This document shows positions 61,395 to 64,000 of a DNA stretch of 64,000 bases, piece after piece. Every line of letters starts with the position of its first letter. Position 1 is the stretch's first letter. Both the position numbers and the translations under genes were made by a program. The stretch covers positions 44,662 to 108,661 of the forward strand of contig NZ_JQGC01000019.1 in assembly GCF_000743575.1 (NCBI RefSeq), given 5' to 3'. The notes below the pieces were generated by a model. The model ran no database searches. It was not told where the DNA came from and worked only from the letters and a program-made list of their open reading frames with translations. Source of the stretch: Devosia riboflavina (GTDB taxonomy: Bacteria; Pseudomonadota; Alphaproteobacteria; Rhizobiales; Devosiaceae).

Positions 61395-62138
61395 ATGAAA
61401 ACCGCACTATCCGCCCTCATGCTTGCCGCCGCCGCAATCGGGGTTACCGCCACCACGGCTCAGGAAGCCAAGAACATCGTCCTCGTGCACGGCGCCTTTG
61501 CCGATGAAAGCTCCTGGGACAAGGTTGCCGCCATCCTCTCGGCCAAGGGTTTTAATGTCACCCAGGTCGCGAATCCCCTGACCTCGCTGGCCGATGACGT
61601 CGCCGCCACCAAGGCTGCCCTCGACGCCCAGGATGGCCCGACCGTCCTTGTCGCCCATTCCTGGGGCGGTGTGGTCATCGGCGAAGCCGGTGCCGACGAG
61701 AAGGTGAAGTCGCTGGTCTATGTCTCGGCTTTCGCGCCGGACAAGGGCGAAACGCTCAATGCGCTGCTCTCGGGCGGCGAACCCAGTGAAGGCGTCAAAG
61801 CCATCCGTCCCAATGAACAGGGCGGCCTGATTTTTGACCCCGCCAGTTTCCCGGCGCTCTTTGCCGGCGATCTGCCCCAGGAAGAAGCCGAAGCCATGGC
61901 CGCAAGCCAGTTGCCGTCCAACCCGGCCAATTTCGACGCCGTCGCCGAAGTTGCCGCCTGGCATGGCAAGCCGAACTTCTACGTCGTTACCTCCGAGGAT
62001 CTGGTGATCCCGCCCGATGCCCAGCGCTTCTTTGCCGGCCGTATAGGCGCCACCACCACCGAGATCGCCGCCAGCCATTCCGGCCTCGTCTCGCAGGCCG
62101 AAGCGGTGGCGAAAGTCATCGAAGACGCGGCTCGCTAA
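61395..62138 (+). CDS. Exported alpha/beta hydrolase
   Basis: A 247-residue periplasmic hydrolase with a signal peptide (ALSALMLAAAAIGVTATTAQ). The oxyanion strand IVLVHGAFADESSW, nucleophile elbow VAHSWGGVV around residue 88, Asp in TSEDLVIP around 195 and His in ASHSGLVSQ near the end give the triad. The pattern resembles the EstC/salicylate-esterase-like group often annotated near AraC genes. GGAG lies 6 bp before the ATG at 61395; ATG 61389 is the alternative. Confidence 0.88.
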   Translation: MKTALSALMLAAAAIGVTATTAQEAKNIVLVHGAFADESSWDKVAAILSAKGFNVTQVANPLTSLADDVAATKAALDAQDGPTVLVAHSWGGVVIGEAGADEKVKSLVYVSAFAPDKGETLNALLSGGEPSEGVKAIRPNEQGGLIFDPASFPALFAGDLPQEEAEAMAASQLPSNPANFDAVAEVAAWHGKPNFYVVTSEDLVIPPDAQRFFAGRIGATTTEIAASHSGLVSQAEAVAKVIEDAAR

Positions 62139-62151
62139 GGCGGGTCCTTCT

Positions 62152-62259
62152 ACCCCCCCACCCTCATTCTCTCCCCACAAGGGGGAGGGAGGCGCTGGCC
62201 TCGATGCCCCGGTTCCTTCGTCTCCCTCTCCCTTGTGGGGAGGGATCAAGGGTGGGGGC
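62152..62259. repeat. Large inverted intergenic repeat, copy 2
   Basis: Left arm 62152-62191 and right arm 62220-62259 are inverted copies containing CTCCCCACAAGGGGGAGGGA-like sequence around a 28-bp core. Compared with copy 1 at 22190-22314 the arms are swapped (TCATTC left, ATCAAG right), so this copy is in the opposite orientation. Confidence 0.9.
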
Positions 62260-62289
62260 GGGGAGCCACTCAACCCACAGGAGATCATC

Positions 62290-62499
62290 ATGACCAACAC
62301 AGAAAAATGCGACGGCCGCCTCGGCCTCCAAATTCACGCAATCGTCTTCGCGGCAACCATGGCTCTGCTCTTTGCCATCAATCTCTTCACCGGCGCCCCC
62401 TTCTGGGCCCTGTGGGTCTTCCTCGCCTGGGGCATCGGCCTTGCTGCCCACGCCATCAGCTTTGCAGCAACGCGCCGCCACAAGCTGGCACGCGCCTGA
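62290..62499 (+). CDS. 2TM domain-containing small membrane protein
   Basis: A 69-residue protein with two hydrophobic helices at about 13-34 and 38-58, separated by TGAPFWALW, and a basic tail RRHKLARA. This matches the short 2TM domain often fused to LytTR or histidine-kinase proteins but here standing alone. CAGGAG precedes the ATG at 62290. Its stop abuts the convergent monooxygenase stop. Function unknown. Confidence 0.82.
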   Translation: MTNTEKCDGRLGLQIHAIVFAATMALLFAINLFTGAPFWALWVFLAWGIGLAAHAISFAATRRHKLARA

Positions 62500-62829
62500 T
62501 CAGCCGGCCCGCAGCGGCGTCAGAAACGTCAGGATGGAGTTGGGTTCGACAATAAGCTCGCGCAGCTTCGCGTTGAAGACGGCTCCATAGTCCGCGGCGA
62601 TATGGGCGGCGAAAGCGGCCTTGTCGCGATAGATTTCATAGACGACGAATTTGCCTTCATCGTCCAGCCGCTGGAAGCAATCAAAGGCCACATTGCCGGG
62701 CTCGCGCCGCACATCGGCCGCCAACCCCGCCAACAGAACAGCCACCCTTTCGACGTACCCCGCCCGCGCCGTAAATTCGGCAATCAGCGAAACCGGACCC
62801 TGCTCCGGCAGGTTGTTCAAAATGTCCAT
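62500..62829 (-). CDS. Putative quinol monooxygenase (ABM family)
   Basis: A 109-residue ferredoxin-like dimeric alpha-beta barrel protein of the antibiotic-biosynthesis-monooxygenase family (YgiN-like). Core blocks are VSLIAEFTARAGYVERVAVLL, REPGNVAFDCFQ around 45 and FVVYEIYRDKAAFAAHIAADYG around 62. YgiN-type members act on quinols. AGGAGC precedes the ATG at 62829. It lies beside GST, dioxygenase and hydrolase genes, hinting at a quinone or electrophile response. Confidence 0.88.
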   Translation of the reverse strand: MDILNNLPEQGPVSLIAEFTARAGYVERVAVLLAGLAADVRREPGNVAFDCFQRLDDEGKFVVYEIYRDKAAFAAHIAADYGAVFNAKLRELIVEPNSILTFLTPLRAG

Positions 62830-62864
62830 CTTTGCTCCTGGCAGTGATCTCGTTCCAACCTCGA

Positions 62865-62936
62865 TTGTCACCCCGGCGAAGGCCGGGGCCCATCTCCAAA
62901 TCTCAGGATGGATCCCGGCCTTCGCCGGGATGACAG
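62865..62936. repeat. Intergenic inverted repeat (GTCACCCCGGCGAAGG type), copy 2
   Basis: Arms at 62867-62886 and 62914-62933 repeat those of 55264-55372, with the right arm ending GGGATGAC instead of GGGGTGAC, around a shorter core. It is in the gap between the monooxygenase and GST genes; the rest of that gap (62937-63098) holds only the GST start signal AAGGAGG. Confidence 0.88.
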
Positions 62937-63098
62937 ACAGTAAGTGATGAAGCGCTTCGGCAACCCTTCGTTATCAACGAGAAAGGCCCACATCTTGCTC
63001 CCCATGAGCACCTGGTCAGTCAAACTACTGGCAAAAAATATTAGTCGAAATGCCGGCGCGGCGTTCGTCCTATGACTGAATCCAAGGAGGACACTGCA

Positions 63099-63746
63099 AT
63101 GAAGCCGATCATTACCGCATTCGAGAATTCACCCGATGGCGGCCAGGGCCTCGCCCGCGACATGCGCGTGCGGTGGGCCATGGAAGAAGTCGGGCTCGCC
63201 TATGACGTGCGCCTCGTCTCTTTCAAGAGCATGAAGCAGCAGGCGCACACATCGCGCCAGCCCTTCGGGCAGATCCCGACCTATGAGGAGGGCGGTATCG
63301 TAATTTTCGAATCCGGTGCTATCGTTCTCCACATCGCCCAGCATCATCCTGGCCTCTTGCCCGCCGATGAACCTGGCCAGGCTCGCGCCATGGCCTGGCT
63401 CTTTGCCGCCCTCAACAGCATCGAACCAACGATCGTCGAACGCGAGCGGGTTTACTTTACCGAGCGCGACGAGTCCTGGTACCGGGCCCGCCTGCCGTTC
63501 ATCGACGAACAGATCCGTTCGCGCCTCGACCCTCTCTCGGCGCGCCTCGGCGATGCCGACTGGCTCGATGGTGCCTTCAGCGTCGGCGACCTGATGATGG
63601 TCATGGTCCTGCGTCGGCTCGAACCCGAAATGCTCGCGGAATACGCCAACCTCTCGGCCTATGTAGCCCGCGGCGAACGCCGTCCAGCCTATCAACGCGC
63701 CTTCGCCGCGCAAAAGGCGGTGGCTGACGCGGCAAGGGCAGGGTGA
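63099..63746 (+). CDS. Glutathione S-transferase family protein
   Basis: A 215-residue cytosolic GST. The N-terminal domain has RDMRVRWAMEEVGLAYDVRLV, QPFGQIPTYEEGG with the cis-Pro, and IFESGAIVLHIAQ with the glutathione-binding Glu-Ser; the helical domain has WLDGAFSVGDLMMVMVLRR. The ATG at 63099 follows AAGGAGGACACTGCA. It may serve the neighbouring electrophile-handling genes, which is an inference from position. Confidence 0.92.
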   Translation: MKPIITAFENSPDGGQGLARDMRVRWAMEEVGLAYDVRLVSFKSMKQQAHTSRQPFGQIPTYEEGGIVIFESGAIVLHIAQHHPGLLPADEPGQARAMAWLFAALNSIEPTIVERERVYFTERDESWYRARLPFIDEQIRSRLDPLSARLGDADWLDGAFSVGDLMMVMVLRRLEPEMLAEYANLSAYVARGERRPAYQRAFAAQKAVADAARAG

Positions 63747-63816
63747 TGGTTGATACGCATATAAATCACCTACCACCCCTCCGCCCTAATCACGCCACTC
63801 GCCCCACCCACCGCCC

Positions 63817-63889
63817 GTCATCCTCGGGCTTGACCCGAGGACACTTCACTTCATGCGCCGCCGGCAAGTACAGCGCCCTCGGGTCAAGC
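63817..63889. repeat. Intergenic palindromic element (CCTCGGGCTTGACCCGAGG type)
   Basis: GTCATCCTCGGGCTTGACCC begins a hairpin CCTCGGG/CCCGAGG (63822-63840), and CTTGACCCGAGG (63829-63840) is repeated inverted as CCTCGGGTCAAG (63878-63889). It is a common type of dispersed alphaproteobacterial palindrome; its right side runs directly into the transposase remnant. Confidence 0.75.
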
Positions 63890-63898
63890 AACCGTGGA

Positions 63899-64000
63899 TC
63901 AGTCTGCAAAAGCTATGTCGGTTCTGGCGATGGCGTTGAGGATTGTGATGAGTTTCCGGACGGTTGCGATCATAGCAAGTTTGAATGGTTTGCCGCGGGC
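63899..64000 (-). mobile_element. IS110-family transposase C-terminus, cut by the window edge
   Basis: The minus strand carries 33 sense codons and a TGA from the right edge: RGKPFKLAMIATVRKLITIL-type sequence followed by NAIARTDIAFAD. This matches the C-terminal end of IS110/IS1111 transposases (G-K-x-x-K-x-A-x-x-A-x-x-R-K-L). Whether the element is complete cannot be seen. No terminal inverted repeats are expected for IS110 proper. Confidence 0.75.

Overview
The window is high-GC bacterial DNA, densely coded on both strands. Its gene content points to an alphaproteobacterium of the Hyphomicrobiales (Rhizobiales), perhaps Devosia or a relative: ctrA, chpT, sciP and flbD regulators, an alphaproteobacterial serC leader, eipA (DUF1134), RpoH, and a fliF-fliG-fliH-fliN-flbD operon ordered as in Caulobacter. 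The genus is an inference from gene content and style, not from a search.

Layout. (1) 57-11183 is an accessory-looking catabolic divergon. A GntR repressor, a CnbZ-like deaminase and a 4,5-dihydroxyphthalate-decarboxylase-like protein are read leftwards. A cysteine hydrolase, a PuuE-like deacetylase, a five-gene peptide-type ABC importer and a cytosine-deaminase-like amidohydrolase are read rightwards. Two copies of a TTGTCGACAA-type palindrome sit over the -10 regions of the two divergent promoters. (2) 11184-14395 is the serine pathway: a structured serC leader, serC, a 31-nt initiator-tRNA 3' fragment, and serA with a strong terminator. (3) 14474-25137 is housekeeping: aldo/keto reductase, DMT exporter, purA, a large anchored protein, thiBPQ behind a TPP riboswitch, thiamine pyrophosphokinase, and rpoH. 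(4) 25374-34512 mixes an MBL hydrolase/TetR pair with twin operators, rluD sharing its start codon bases with a divergent membrane protein, a coiled-coil protein, eipA, chpT with a CheY-like regulator, an ECF42-type sigma factor, a hydrolase and a 42-residue ORF. (5) 34572-53865 is cell-cycle and flagellar: ctrA, fliI-fliJ, the fliF-to-flhA operon, sciP, and fliK-flgD behind a sigma-54-type promoter, with unrelated genes between. (6) 54091-64000 holds mnmA, an ECF sigma/VWA unit, a cluster that looks like electrophile or quinone detoxification (ring-cleaving dioxygenase, AraC regulator, hydrolase, monooxygenase, GST) and, at the right edge, the C-terminus of an IS110-type transposase.

How it works together. 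The CckA-ChpT-CtrA phosphorelay (CckA is outside the window) would feed CtrA. CtrA-like boxes are visible before fliF and eipA, and looser TTAA clusters lie between ctrA and fliI. FlbD, encoded in the CtrA-type operon, would then activate the sigma-54 promoter of fliK-flgD, while SciP restrains CtrA. Dispersed palindromic repeats (at least four families) fill many intergenic gaps. I saw no rRNA, complete tRNA, CRISPR array or prophage.
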